A stretch of DNA of 64,000 bases from Choristoneura fumiferana. Taxonomy: Eukaryota > Arthropoda > Insecta > Lepidoptera > Tortricidae. The notes beneath the pieces are model-generated. The model searched no databases. It saw only the letters and a program-made list of their open reading frames with translations, and had not been told where the DNA came from. Positions within the stretch are counted from its first letter, which is position 1. The number at the start of each line of letters is the position of its first letter. The position numbers and the translations under genes are program-made. Shown here piece by piece: positions 42,879-56,200 of the stretch. The stretch is from NCBI RefSeq assembly GCF_025370935.1, contig NC_133472.1:40249474-40313473 (forward strand), written 5' to 3'.

Positions 42879-44254
42879 CGTGAAGCCTTCGCCTTAGTGA
42901 GAATAAGACGAGCATAACTCATGACAAACTCATTATTTTTTCAACGACTAACTGCAATTAAGGTTAGCTATAGATTGCGGGGCTACCGAAGAAGATAACC
43001 ATGTGATAGATGATAGATCATTCAAACTCCGCAATGTATGCCATTCAACTCAGCGTAAGTATCGAAGATCTAATGAACAGAGAAATCAAGACAAAGTAGC
43101 AACGTATTTACAATCAATTTCTACCTTATACAGATTCGGCAAAAATTAATGTATAATGCGAGTGCGAGCAGTGCTTTTGACAACGCGTAAAGTTTCACGA
43201 CTTGGCTGAAGTGAGAGTCAGAATACACCAATATGTACCTACTTATTTTATTTACATCAATAGTCAATTAATAGAACCGGTGCTATAAGTAAGTGTGCAA
43301 ATTATTACATGAAGACCGCATTCGACCAATGAATTCTAACTTAGAACAGCTTAAAGATTCTGCATCTCGCTGGAACACATTTAGGACATCGTTTTCTATC
43401 TTTTCTGTTGTTTGTTGGGAAAGGGTTAGAACGTTTTGCGAATGCGAATTAGAAAACGGTACAATTTAGGAACGGAGCATTTGGCGAAGGGGACATTCTG
43501 CGAAAGGAACATTCTGTGAAAAGACCGTTCTGCAAAAATAATTCTGCGAACGAGGCCTTTTGGCTCAATACATTTACAATTTCTTATTTAACGTGAGACG
43601 TCATTTTATTAATTGATTTAGAGACGCTTCGTAATTTGTGGCGTCGAAATAGCAAATGTACCAGATCACTTGTGGTTTTTAGTTCTTAGCCTGCGTGTGG
43701 TGGCTACTGTTTCATGAAATTGAGCAAAATATTTAATTAGTTTATTATACACAAAGTCTCTCTGGCTTATGGATAAAGATTACCAATAGAGTTTCAGACC
43801 AACAGCGTTATGTTCAAAATATTATAACGATTTGCCTGTCTAAATAGCAAATGGTTTTAATTTTAACCTACGTTGTCCATATGCTAAGGACATGTTGTAG
43901 TGCAGCCAACGTCAAATATAAGCTGCCGAGTTGCTCAGGAATATCGTACCACATCACTGTTCTCAAGGAAGTGTAGTCCTACATATTTTAAAACACAGCC
44001 ACTTTACATTTGACGTAACTACAAAAACGTACACAAATGCCAAAGCCGCTCAATAATGCATTTCAATAAAAACACAATAAAAAAAAGAGAACAACACAAG
44101 CTTTTAATAAATAGCCCAAAAGGAAAATACGCTAGATAACTCTACCGATAACCGAATAAGCTCTTTGTCACTGCACTGAGCGTCAGCCGGGCCATCACGC
44201 GTCACCTCACTTGTCGAAGATGACGCTGCCTTTGATCACGACGAGGATGTACTG
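42879..44254. other. Gene-free stretch with a short tandem-like block
   Basis: At about 43430-43560 words of the type GAACATTCTGCGAAAGG recur (GGGACATTCTGCGAAAGGAA, CATTCTGTGAAAAGACCG, TTCTGCAAAAATAATTCTGC), forming an imperfect array. Candidate ATTAAA polyadenylation signal of ABHD16A on the minus strand at 44102-44107. No exon seen. Confidence 0.45.
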
Positions 44255-47200
44255 CTAATATTTCGCAGTCAGATTGGTCAGGATCGCGTCAAAGTGGTCC
44301 TCGGGGAGGGGGGTGCAGTGGCTGGATCTATAGTCGCGCATGTACTTTGAGATCTGAAAGTTGACGTTTAAATTAAGCAATAGGCTTATGGAGACGTTAA
44401 CTTACCAATGGACTTCTAGTAAATAATCATCAACGTCATATAAGCCTAATATGAAATCCATTGTTGCACATGCCTCCCCCATAGACTTGCAGTTGGTCCG
44501 GTTGGGAGTACATTGTACAATAACAAAAAATACTTTCAAGGGTTTTGCAGATGGTTCCAATTTTTTGTTATTTTATTTTTTTGGATTAGGTTTTACTTTT
44601 TTGTTAAAAAATTTCTTTATTTCTCACTTTTTAGTGATTCGTAGCCAAGGTACAACGATTCTCACAACGATTCCATTAAGCCCAAACACGGCTTAGTTAC
44701 GTTGTTTTATAACAGAGTTCCGTTGCCTACCTTCCGGCTTCAGTTCGGAAGAATCATTAATTTAAAGCTTCTTCTTAGTCGCTTATCTAGGTATAATCTT
44801 ATCATGATCGTTTATGGACGAGCGAGCATTACTTAGCTTTGACGAGTTCCATTGGTCATCTAAGGTCTTCTTCATCAAGTCCAGTTTACCAAATGATACT
44901 TTCTGAATGTAAATGCTTATATTAATGCTAAAAATGCCAAAATCGCCATAGGTGTGCCTATAAAATTTGAGGTTTTCCCTCGATTTCCCTAGGATCCCAT
45001 CATCAGATCTTGACTTGGTGACAATGGGACCACCTCAGAAGAGTACTTTAGAATGAAAAAATTAAATTTTGAAAATTGGTCCACAATTGACTGAGTGAAC
45101 GTCGAACATACATAAAAAAATACAAACATTGGAACATAGAACCTCCTCCTTTTTTGAAGTCGGTTAAAAAGAGCATACAACGCGCCTTTACTAGAGGCGT
45201 TACATTCACCCGGGCCGCAGGCGAGAGTTGATAGTTAAGTCGAGGATCAAAGGGTTGTTATGAACCATTCATGTATGTTTTTCACTTTGAATTAATTATA
45301 AATAAATAAAAATTCATTACATAACTATAACATATTATTTGTCGTCTATTGCTAATGATAATGTTGATGACATGGCCATTTTTATCAAGTCATGACCATG
45401 ACTAATTAGAATTATCTAGTTTCATTTATTTATTAATATTAAGTAATATAAAAATAGAATAAAAAAATCAACTTTCACTGTTTATGGCTATTAGCGCCCG
45501 ATTGCCTTAGTCTTAGGCGAAGATTTTACTTCAAAAGTTGTTTTGTCTCTTACACCCAAAATACGAATCTTACGAACAAGAGAACTAAAAAAATAGTTAT
45601 TTGTGTCACAAGGGAGCAAAATGGTGTATTTACGGCGAGGGCGTACATTGAATCCCATTGTAGCCCATTGGCCCATTGTAGCGAGGGATTCTAAAGTAGA
45701 ATCCTGAGCGTAATGAGGGATTCAAGTGTTAACGCCCAAGATGAAAATAATTTTGCTCCTGAGTGGCTCATACAACTTTTCAAACCGAGCATTAAGAAAC
45801 TTGAAAAAAATATCTAAATATTATTAAAGAACAACCAGGATAGAAAATGGCGTGGCTATACAATTATCAAGTTAAAAAATGGCATTTGCAACACTTAGAA
45901 AAGCCTTGAACAGAAAAGTTGCACTTTGCTCCCTCTCGTCAGGGAGGAAAAGTTACTTTTCTGAAGGAGAGGTGTGAAAAACATATTTACCAATTTAAGT
46001 GGCGCTTTAGCGTTGTCATCGAGCTCAGTGCGTTCCATGGCCGCCCTTTGGCTATCCAACAGAGCCACATGCTTCTGGAGAGACTCGAGGGCCGAGGCAG
46101 GCAGCTCCGGGTGACGCGCCTCTACCAGCCGCGTCAGCAAGAAGTTGCCGCGGTTCGACGCGAGCTGCCCTTGCCTGCGGAAGCGTTAACTGATACAGTG
46201 ATCGGAATAGGCGTTCAGTTGTTGTCAAATGCGCAGCCGGTCGAGGTAGCGGACGCGGCTGTTATTGCCATTTCGTTCTGGAATGGGCAGCAAGTGTTTA
46301 ATTTGAGTATTCGCGAGTTCAAAGTCAAAGTCATAATATCTTTATTCAATTTAGGCTATACCACCGGTTCGGAAAACATCTGTTTAAAAGAATCCGGCAA
46401 GACACTCAACGAGATTATATTATTTTAAACAGTGTTACATACAATGTCATTTTATTATATCTGTTATTGTCTGTTGTTTACATTTCAATGCACGCATTTG
46501 AATAAGGAGTTAGGAGCTCCTGATAATTTTTTTTTAACTATGGCCGAACATACCATAATGATTGTTAATGTCACTGACCTCAAGCATATGATCTCGTCCT
46601 CGGTCCTTCGCACGAGCTGCACCGGCCCGCCGTACTGCGCGATCAGCTCCTTGATGTTAAGGTCAACGTGCGACCTGACGACCTCTTTCACCAGCAGCGA
46701 CCACGACGACGGCATCTGGTTCTGAGCCAGCGGCAGCAGGTCGTCGAATGTCGCATCCAGTACCTGCCGATAAAATATTTGAGTTTTTTTTTTTGATAAA
46801 AAAACAAATTTAAAAATGCTAAAATCGCTACAGATGTGCTTATCAAATTTGAGGCTTGCTCATGATTCCTCTAGGATTCCATCATCAGATCCTAACTTGG
46901 CGACAATGGGACAACCTCGGAAGTGTGTTACTTAGAACAAAAAATATTTTTTGAAAATCGATATCGACAATTTGCGGAATATCGCGTAACAAACATACAA
47001 AAAAACACATAAAATCTAATTGAGAAGTCGGTTGAAAATTCGAAAAAAAAACCGACTGCCTTAAAAACTAAAACGACAAAAAAAATCTAGTGTTTACCAG
47101 TACTTAATGGGTCCACTGTTGAATTTCTAAGATTCTAAGGCCACTAGACTTATTTTTTAGGGTTCCGTTTCCGTACCCGAAGGGTGCCAACGGAACCCTA

Positions 47201-50200
47201 TTACTGAGACTCCGCTATCTGTCTGTCTGTCTGGCCGTCCGTCTGTCACAGGGCTCTATCTCTTAACACGTAATAGTTAGACACTTGAAATTTTCACAGA
47301 TTATGTGTAACTGTAGCCGCTATAACAACAAATACTAAAAACAGAATAAAATAAATATTTAAGGGGGGCTCCCGTACAGCAAACGTGATTGTTTTGCCGT
47401 TTTTTGCTTGATATTAATAACGGCAACAGGTAGACGCTAGAAATATTCACAGAATCTTTAGTTGTATAATCACTTTAAAAATAAAGAATTAAATTAAAAT
47501 AAAACAAAATATTTAAAGGGGGCTCCCATACAACAAACTTGTTTTTTTTTGCCTAATGTTGTATACTGTAGGAACTAGGCTGTATACCGCTGGCTGGTGG
47601 TAAAACTGACCACCTGGCAGGTTAGATTGACGTAGTTTTGTATAAAAGGATAGGATTTTTTATATTGTATGTTTCTAGAATTTAACTTTAAACAAGATTG
47701 ACAGCGGTATACATGCCGGGGAGCGCAGATTGCTCCCGACAGCCTAAGCGGCTGGAACCATCTATGTAAATAGATAAGTGCTACCAAGTTCCACAATAAA
47801 TCTACATGATTGAAGAATAACCATTTTTATTTTGAATTGAGTTTAAAGTCACGCGCGTAGATCCCCAGTACCTAAGCTCTTACCAAGTTACAGTCCCCAC
47901 AATACCTAGATAATGGTACGGAGCCCTTCGTGCGCGACTCCGGCTCGCACTTGGCATGTTTCCTCTTTTCAGTTTGTTTTAAATAAAGTCAAGTTTTTTT
48001 TAGCTTCTGCCATCGCGCTGTTGCCATTCAGTTAAAACTCACCAGCGCTTTAACTTCGGGGTAGTTGACAGCGGCCCAAGTGGCCACGTACCCGCCGATG
48101 CTCCAGCCGTACATCACTATCTGCTGTGGCTCGAAGCCGAGCTCGTTGATGGCGTAACGCATTACGGCGTCGATGGCGTTGTGCTCTTGCTCTGGGTAGG
48201 GCAGACCCTGGGGGCAAAGTTATGGCATTGTGCATTCGCGTTAAGAAAATAGTGACTCGTCGTTGTCACTCAGCTTAGCCACGCCCCTTGGCCAATTAGA
48301 TCATAGTAAATTGGAAGGCCGTGTTCACATTGACCAGTTGAAGTAAGCCCTTCACACAGTACAGACGTGTCTTTTGACAATTTAAAAAAATGGATACCCT
48401 AATAAAAAAATATATTGCCGTCAATAACTACGCATTTAAACTTAAAGATGTAGAATAGCTATTTTACGACGCAATAGCTAACAAATGGAAGAAATGCTGT
48501 GAACACTGGCTCAATAAAGAAAAAATATGTAGGACTTCGACGATGTTACGGAACTCGCGGAACCGAATCCTTTTATTATAAATGTGAATAAATTTTAAAA
48601 TAATTACGTAATATCTACGTATATTTGAATATAATGTGTAAACAACAAGTCTGAACAAGGCTCGGATACCGGTTAAATTTCCAAACCGTTATCATGTACT
48701 TGTCGCAAAACCTTTTCATTTTGGTTTCATTCGCGAAACCGTTATTTTTAGACAGGTTTTTAAGGGAACATTTCCATAAAGTTCTTATCAGATTAACCGG
48801 TTTAGACCAATAAAAACCGGTTTATTCCAGCGCAGGATAAACGTCGCCGCCCGCCGCCGGCCGGCCAGCTGTCACTCGTCGAATAAACCGGTTTATTTAG
48901 GGTTATAGTTAAGTTTTTAAAAACGTTTGCGTTCTTATGTAAGTTCGGAGTTAAACCGAAATAAACCGGTATTTACCGCTATTTTATAAACCGGTTCCGA
49001 GCCTTGAGTCTGAATACGCCTTTAGTCTGCCGTTACACTGCATAATGAGTCACTATTTTCTTAACGCGAATTCACTATAGTAGTAGTGTACTGTGTAAAG
49101 ATGTATGTACAGGTAAAGGGAATAATGCATTTACATTGGAAAAAAGTCATCTAGATCAGAATATAACGGCACCCCAAGCACAATACAAGTAATAGGCAGT
49201 AGATCAACTTCACACTAGCGCCCGAATCAACGCACGCACACAGCCAAGCGTCATTTACACGGCAGCTAACTAATCTTTGCTAGACAAAACTACGCAGTGC
49301 CACGGCGCGAGAATAAGAATTGAATTTATAGCGATTTTGTTCCTGTCACAAACCGCCTGACTCCCCCCCCGCCCCGTATGACTTACCGTGCTCCCCGCGA
49401 ATCCCGGATGATTCCACCCCAACGCGGAATACCCGGCTTTTACCGGCGTCGTCATGATCCCTATCTCGTAGAACCCGGAGTTGCCCTCGCAGCATATAAC
49501 CAGGATCTTCCCTTTCGGCGACTGCGCTCGGTTGTCCACGAACATGGTGTCAATCTCGTTGCCATCAGCAGTCTTCAGTTTGGTACGCTGGCCGTCGAAC
49601 ACTTCGACCAGTTGCGTGCGCCCTTGGAAGAGGGCCGAGCCTGTTGACAAATAAATGAATGGTATAATGCACAGATTCACACCATCTGTTAGCATAGTGA
49701 TCGGTTGTGTTCCTCTGAGGATGAACTCAGGTTGAGTTCGAAACTCGTCAGCGTAGTGCGGTGTCGGTGATAGTTGCGGATTTAGTTTATCTGTATTGAA
49801 ATAATTTAATTGATGTACAAAAGTATATAAATGATGAGAATAAATTGATAGGCAATTATTTATTTGATGTGCAATTAATAATTACCCAAAACAAAAGCAT
49901 ACAACAGTGAATGGACTCACGGAGCAGATTGTGTACGAGCCCCAGCGAGCCGGGGTATATGAGACGCAGCGCGAACGTGTGCGTAGCGATGTAAGCCAAC
50001 ACTTGCACAGTCATCCGTTTGTAGAGAGGCAGGTCCCCGTTAGCGCAGGAGCTGAACGGGTGCTTTTCAAGCCACGTGGAGCTGGAAGAATGATACAATA
50101 CAATGATTCTTTAATGAACACCAACACATAGTTAACAGGACAGATAACACGGGTGTAGTCGAACCATTTGATTCCTGACCCACTGTAGAACGTTCCTATG

Positions 50201-53200
50201 GTAAAAGAATGGCAAAACCCCTAAGTTAAATGCAACAGGTTTAAAAATTAAATTGAGGGATTCTCTTCTCGGTACCCTTGTCCACTGTGATCCAAAATAA
50301 TTATGTACATGTGTGTTAAGGTTTCTTATATACATATTTTTTTTTTCTTTTTGTTACTTCTGTTTGCAAGTTTGTACAATAATGTAAAATGTGGTGGTTA
50401 GGTATTAGTTATGTAAGTTAAAATAAAATGAGTGCTTCTCGAAACGTTACACTTTGGCGAGTAACACTAAATGTAATGCATGTTGAATTGTTTTAAGTTA
50501 ATTAATAGTACATTGTGTCTTAAGGGCTGTAAATACGGAATTACGAACGACAGTCTATTAGAAGACCGAAGTCGAAGACTGAGGGCTTTAATAAGTCGAT
50601 GTTCGTAATTCTAGTACCGCCCGTGCGACATACAATGTTTTTCATCACATTTGCGAGTAAAATTTTATATTTGTAAAAGAAAAACTATTTTTTTTTTCAA
50701 AAACTGCCGATACCGCTGACTGCGCTCTTGGCAGAATTCTCACGAATAAGCTAGCGCATCACCGTCGCTCATGCAAAACAACAATATAGTGCATCACTTT
50801 CGCTCACGCAAGAAACAATATAGTGCATTACTTTCGCTCATGCACATATTTCGGCGAATACGCCAAGTTTACTTAACTAGCATACAACGCCGTTACGTCA
50901 CACTAATGCACACAACTCAAACATTTCTCATAATAACCAATATGGCTGCGGAGAAAGCGTGCTGCTCGTATTAGTCTCCTGTCATAAATGTTTCATTCGT
51001 ACAAAAATAAATGCTTGTGTATAGCAACTATTTAGTATGAAATATTCGCAATGCCCATAAATTAACATACTTAATACACACGACACATTTAAGGGAATCA
51101 AAGTCGCGGGCAACAGCTGGCCAGAATAAAACCTTTAATAGTGCTAATTCGACCTAGATGACATGTGAATGAAATTTTGTATGGACGTAGCTGGGTCTTA
51201 GAAACACAGAGGCTATTCGGATATTCCCACGGGATAGGGAAGTACAGAGGGTCTACTCCGAAGTTCGGAAATCGAACTCTGGTCCCTGGCCCCTGGCTCT
51301 AGGACAACAGTAAATATTTTTCTAAACCTAAAATTATATCTTTCTGCGACAAAACATAATTTGTTTTGTTATTTGATTAATGTTCTTGTAGAATAAATAA
51401 ATTTCAATGTAAATTGAATGTAAATTTCAGTGTTTCAAATAACTAGAATTTTACCATGTGACCCCCCCCCCCCCCCCTCCTGGCTGGATCGCCCTTGACC
51501 ACTATACGGCGAGTGGCCGCGTAATGTATTGAGAACACACATTAATTTATAAACAGGTAATTCCCGTTAATTATGATCATTAAATAAACATTATACCTGA
51601 CGAAATGACGAATGCAGCTCTAATGAACATGTCCGACTAACCATACTAATATTTTAAATGCGAAAGTTTGTAAGTCTGTTTGTTTATATTTGTTTGTTAC
51701 TCCATCGCGTCTAAACGAACCGATATCGATGAAATTCGGTATACAGATAGTTTGCGTCCCGTGGAAGGGCATAGGATAGTTTGTACCCCGGAAAATGGCT
51801 TAGTTCCCGCGGGACAGTTAAAACCGAATTCTACGCGAATGGAGTCGCGAGTAACGGCTAGTATTATAAATGCGAAAGTTTGTAGGTCTATCTGTTTGTT
51901 TGTTACTTCATCACGTCTAAACCGCTGAACCGATTTACATACAATTCGGTAAACAGATAGTTTGCGTCCCGTGGAAGGACATAGGATAGTTTTTATCCCG
52001 GAAACTTGCATACTTCCAGCGGGATAGCGATAAATTAATTTTATGGTGGATGGAGATGAAGATTTAAACCATATGTGCATGCTACGTTACAACAGAATTG
52101 CAATGTACCAGTGAAATTAGTTTCAATAAACCCCATTTGATCCCATTCGAAAAATGGCATTCAAATTTTTCGATTCAACTCTCACACATGACCGGGAATC
52201 GAACCTAGTCAACTCTATAAACTATATTATAAATTCTGCACATTTTTTCGTTGTTATATTGATTGTGTGAACCATAATCATAATTGAAAAGAAACACATT
52301 TTACAAGCTTTTATTTAACTTGTGATGGCTAAGAACAGACTTCGCTATCTCCCATAGTTTATGACTTCTCCCTACTGACCCATTTGGATTGATCATCCTG
52401 TATAATATAGTCAAACAGGTGCGCAAAGGCCTCCTTTCTTGAGCTTCACAGCTCCCGTTCTGTCACTATGTCAGGCCAGTTCTTTGCATACATGTCCAAA
52501 TCGCCCCTAAATTTATACTATAAAATTTATATTGATATGAATGCATTATAAGCGCATCTTTTGAGAACGGTGGCATATTAGTCTTATTGTCTGGACAAGG
52601 TTTGAATGCAAGAAAATACATATAAAATAATTAAAAAATATATATAATAATAATAAGTACATGCCAAGCCAGGGCAGCTTGCGAACCATAAATTAAATAT
52701 TTCGTCGCTTTTGCAGATGATATGAGCGGCCAAGGTGATCAAAAATATCAAAACATGAACTCTACATACCTTAATAATACAGTGCATGTTCCGATACTTT
52801 CCACCACCTTGGCCGCTTTGCAATATCTGATCATCTGATGGCGACTGTACAAATTATCACTACTTTTAAAAAAGCTAGTATCTCTATATCAATAAATTTT
52901 TTGAGTGAACTTTACGGACATTACTTTCAGCATCAATTATGCCGACAAGTTGATTTGTAAATTATATGTAGATACTGACCTTTTCTTTGGCGGCAAAGTG
53001 TATGTTGCGGGCCAAGCTTGGAAGTCAAAGTCGTACTTCCTCAAAGCATCCAGGTACACCTTCTGATCAGTCACAGGGCTAGTTAGTGCTTTCAAGAAAT
53101 CCACGTATTTAGGATTCGAAGCTCTCCCGATTCCTCGGAGTATGTAAGACAGAGCGATAAGGCAGCTCAGACCGCCTACATAACGTATTATGGTTCGGGT

Positions 53201-56200
53201 CTCGTCCAGCGAGAAGAAGCCACGCTTGTATATGTAGAAGCAGATGAAGGGCGATGTGTACAGTCCTATGTTTAGGATTGTATTGGCCTGAAATATTATT
53301 GTATGTAATAGACAACAGAAAAAAAAATTTAACCCTAATTTTAATGATAGCTGTCTTTTCTTTTTCTCATTGCCATCTTGAAATTCTGTTTCCATGATTT
53401 GTATGTGTATTTATGTGTTTTTGATTCCAGGCTATTCTAATACTATCTTTAGGTAAAAATTAATCATAAATGTAAGTGCTTTGAGCTCTGTTTGTTACAA
53501 AAGGTATAATATAAGAAATTAACACATGCATAAGAGACAGGTAAAATCTTACCATTGTAATAACCTTGTCACTCCATTTTTCTATGCCTTCTGGTTGGTA
53601 GAGACTCTGAAAAGTAACAAATGTTTATGTTCATTTTCTTCTCCTTATTCTGAAGTAATTATTATGATAAAGGTATTTTTTTTTAAGTTGTGGCAGCCTA
53701 GTGAGAGGCATCCGTCACTCGTACCTACAGCGATAAAGTAATAATCGAGAGTGGAATTTTCATGGCATTTTCTGACCTGTCATAGTGACCTTCTCACTTA
53801 TCGACTTTCGATATACATACATATAGTAAGGTATTGTCATGTATGGTGGGTAGTCTTAGTATTAGACATAAGAGGGTATGCGGAATAAAGTCAGTCGATA
53901 TCCATGGTGGTTTGATTTCTATCGTATTCCCAAACATCTCATTGGCGACGGGCTAAAACGTATTAATTTATTGTTCGCGTGTGTATATTTGTGATCAGTA
54001 AAAGATTGTGAACATGGCTAGTAAAGGAAACATTAAGGAATTTAACGTTAACGCAGATAATTGGCAGACTTACGTGGCGCGGGTGCGGGCCTATTTTAAG
54101 ATTAATGATATCAAGCCGGCGGATGAAACCACGTACTTTATTGCACTAGCGGGTAACGAGTGTTACGATTTGATTGCTAATCTGTGTGGACCTAAATGCC
54201 CGGATGAGCTCCCTTTCCAAGACATTGTGTCGTTAGTCGAAGGTCACCTTCAACCGAAGCCTTCCGAGATAGCGGAAAGAATGCGGTTCCGAGCTTGTAA
54301 ACAATCTGCCACGGAATCGCTTAACGACTATATCCTGCGCCTGAGAACCTTAGCCAAAACATGCAACTTCCATTCAGCGAGTGCTATGGAGGAAAATCTA
54401 CGGGATCAGTTAGTATTCGGAATGCGCAGTGACAGTGGGCGGCAGCGGCTGTTAACGGAGAAGTCATTAACATTTCAAAGGGCAGTGGAAATTTCTCTGT
54501 CATTGGAGTCAGCGGAAAATGAGGTCCGTGGTGAAATATCGACTCAAGTCATGGCAATGACGGCGCACGGGCGTTCGGGGCGCCGCCGCTTACCGGGCGA
54601 GTCGCGGCCAGCGCGCGGGCGCGCGGGCGCCGGCGGCCGCCCGCCGCCGCGCTCGGCGGCAGCGAGCTCGGCGAGGTGTTCTTGCTGCGGTTCGAACGCG
54701 CACGAAAAAAGTGGATGTGCGTATGCACAGGCGGTGTGTTACAAGTGCAATAAAATAGGGCATATCAGTCACGTCTGTAAATATTATAGCCAGCGAGTGC
54801 ATTACATGGAAAACGACAGTGATAGTGACTCATCAAACTCAGGACTGTATCAAGTAATTACAACGGGCGGTGACGGCCCTTGGTTTTGTGAGGTAATGGT
54901 TGAGGATGCCAAATTAAGAATGCAGTTGGATACAGGTTCATCAATCAGCGCGATTTCAGAAAAGGTATTTAATTCTTATTTTTCTCATCTTAAGTTGGAA
55001 CCTTCAACCTTACAGATTACTGTTTTTAGTGGTCATAAATTAAACCCACTGGGTGAGATCCATGTTAAAGTTAGCTATAGCGATAAGGTATATCAAGGTA
55101 AATTATATGTGATGCCTGGTAGCGATAGCCCTTGTATTATTGGACGCAAATGGATTCGTAAATTGGGTATCGAGGTCCCGTACATTGCGCACGTAAGGAA
55201 CGAGCAGGCGCCCGCGAGCGTCATGCAAGAGTTCCTGGAAGCCTACCCGGGGTGTTCAGCCCAGGCATGGGCAGGTACAACAAAGCCAAGCTGCGGCTGG
55301 AGTTGGAGCGCGGCGCCGCGCCCGTGTGGCGGCGCGCGCGCACGGTGCCGCACGCGCTGCGCGAGCGCGTCGATGCCGAGATAGATAGGTTGCTCGCCGA
55401 AGGAGTGTTGTCACCGGTCGAAGTTAGCGATTGGGGTACACCAATTGTGATAGCGTTTAAAAAGTCAGGTGACATTCGTTTATGCGGCGATTTTAAGGTG
55501 ACATTAAACCCCGTACTCCGCGACGATAAATACCCTTTGCCGCGGATAGAAGATATATTTTCATCATTACAGGGTGGCGTGTTATTTTCGAAAATTGATT
55601 TAAAAAACGCGTATTTGCAATGCGAACTGGATGATCAATCGAAAAAGTTCTGTACAATAACTACGAGCCGCGGTAATTACTGTTTTAACCGGTTACCGTT
55701 CGGGATTAAGTGTGCGCCAAATAAGTTCCAAAGAATAATGGATCAGCTGTTTAGTATGAAACATGTGACGGTTTTTTTAGACGATTTATTAGTCACTGGC
55801 TCAACGGTGGAGGAGCACAGGGCGAATTTACATAAAGTTTTTAAAATTCTGGCAGAAACCGGTTTTAAAGTAGCTAAACAAAAATGTAGCTTATTCCAAA
55901 AATCTGTTTCTTATTTGGGACACACTATTGACGCAGACGGGTTACATACGGAGCAAAATAAAATCGACGCTATGTTTAATACGGAACCTCCGCGGGATAG
56001 AAGTGAATTAAAAAGTTTTTTGGGGTTGATTAATTACTATGCGAAGTTCGTTGCAAACTTAAGCACAATGTTATCACCTTTATATGAGTTGTTAAATAAG
56101 AAAACTAAATTTGTATGGTCCGACGCATGCCAAGAGGCATTCGTTCGAGTGAAGGTCGCTATGAGGGGGGCGGGGTCCTGGCTCACTTTGACCCGGCGTT

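Noticed and set aside
54008..54013. Upstream GTG start for the retrotransposon gag
   Set aside because: The frame can be extended to a GTG, but an ATG follows two codons later at 54014 and is the normal eukaryotic start.
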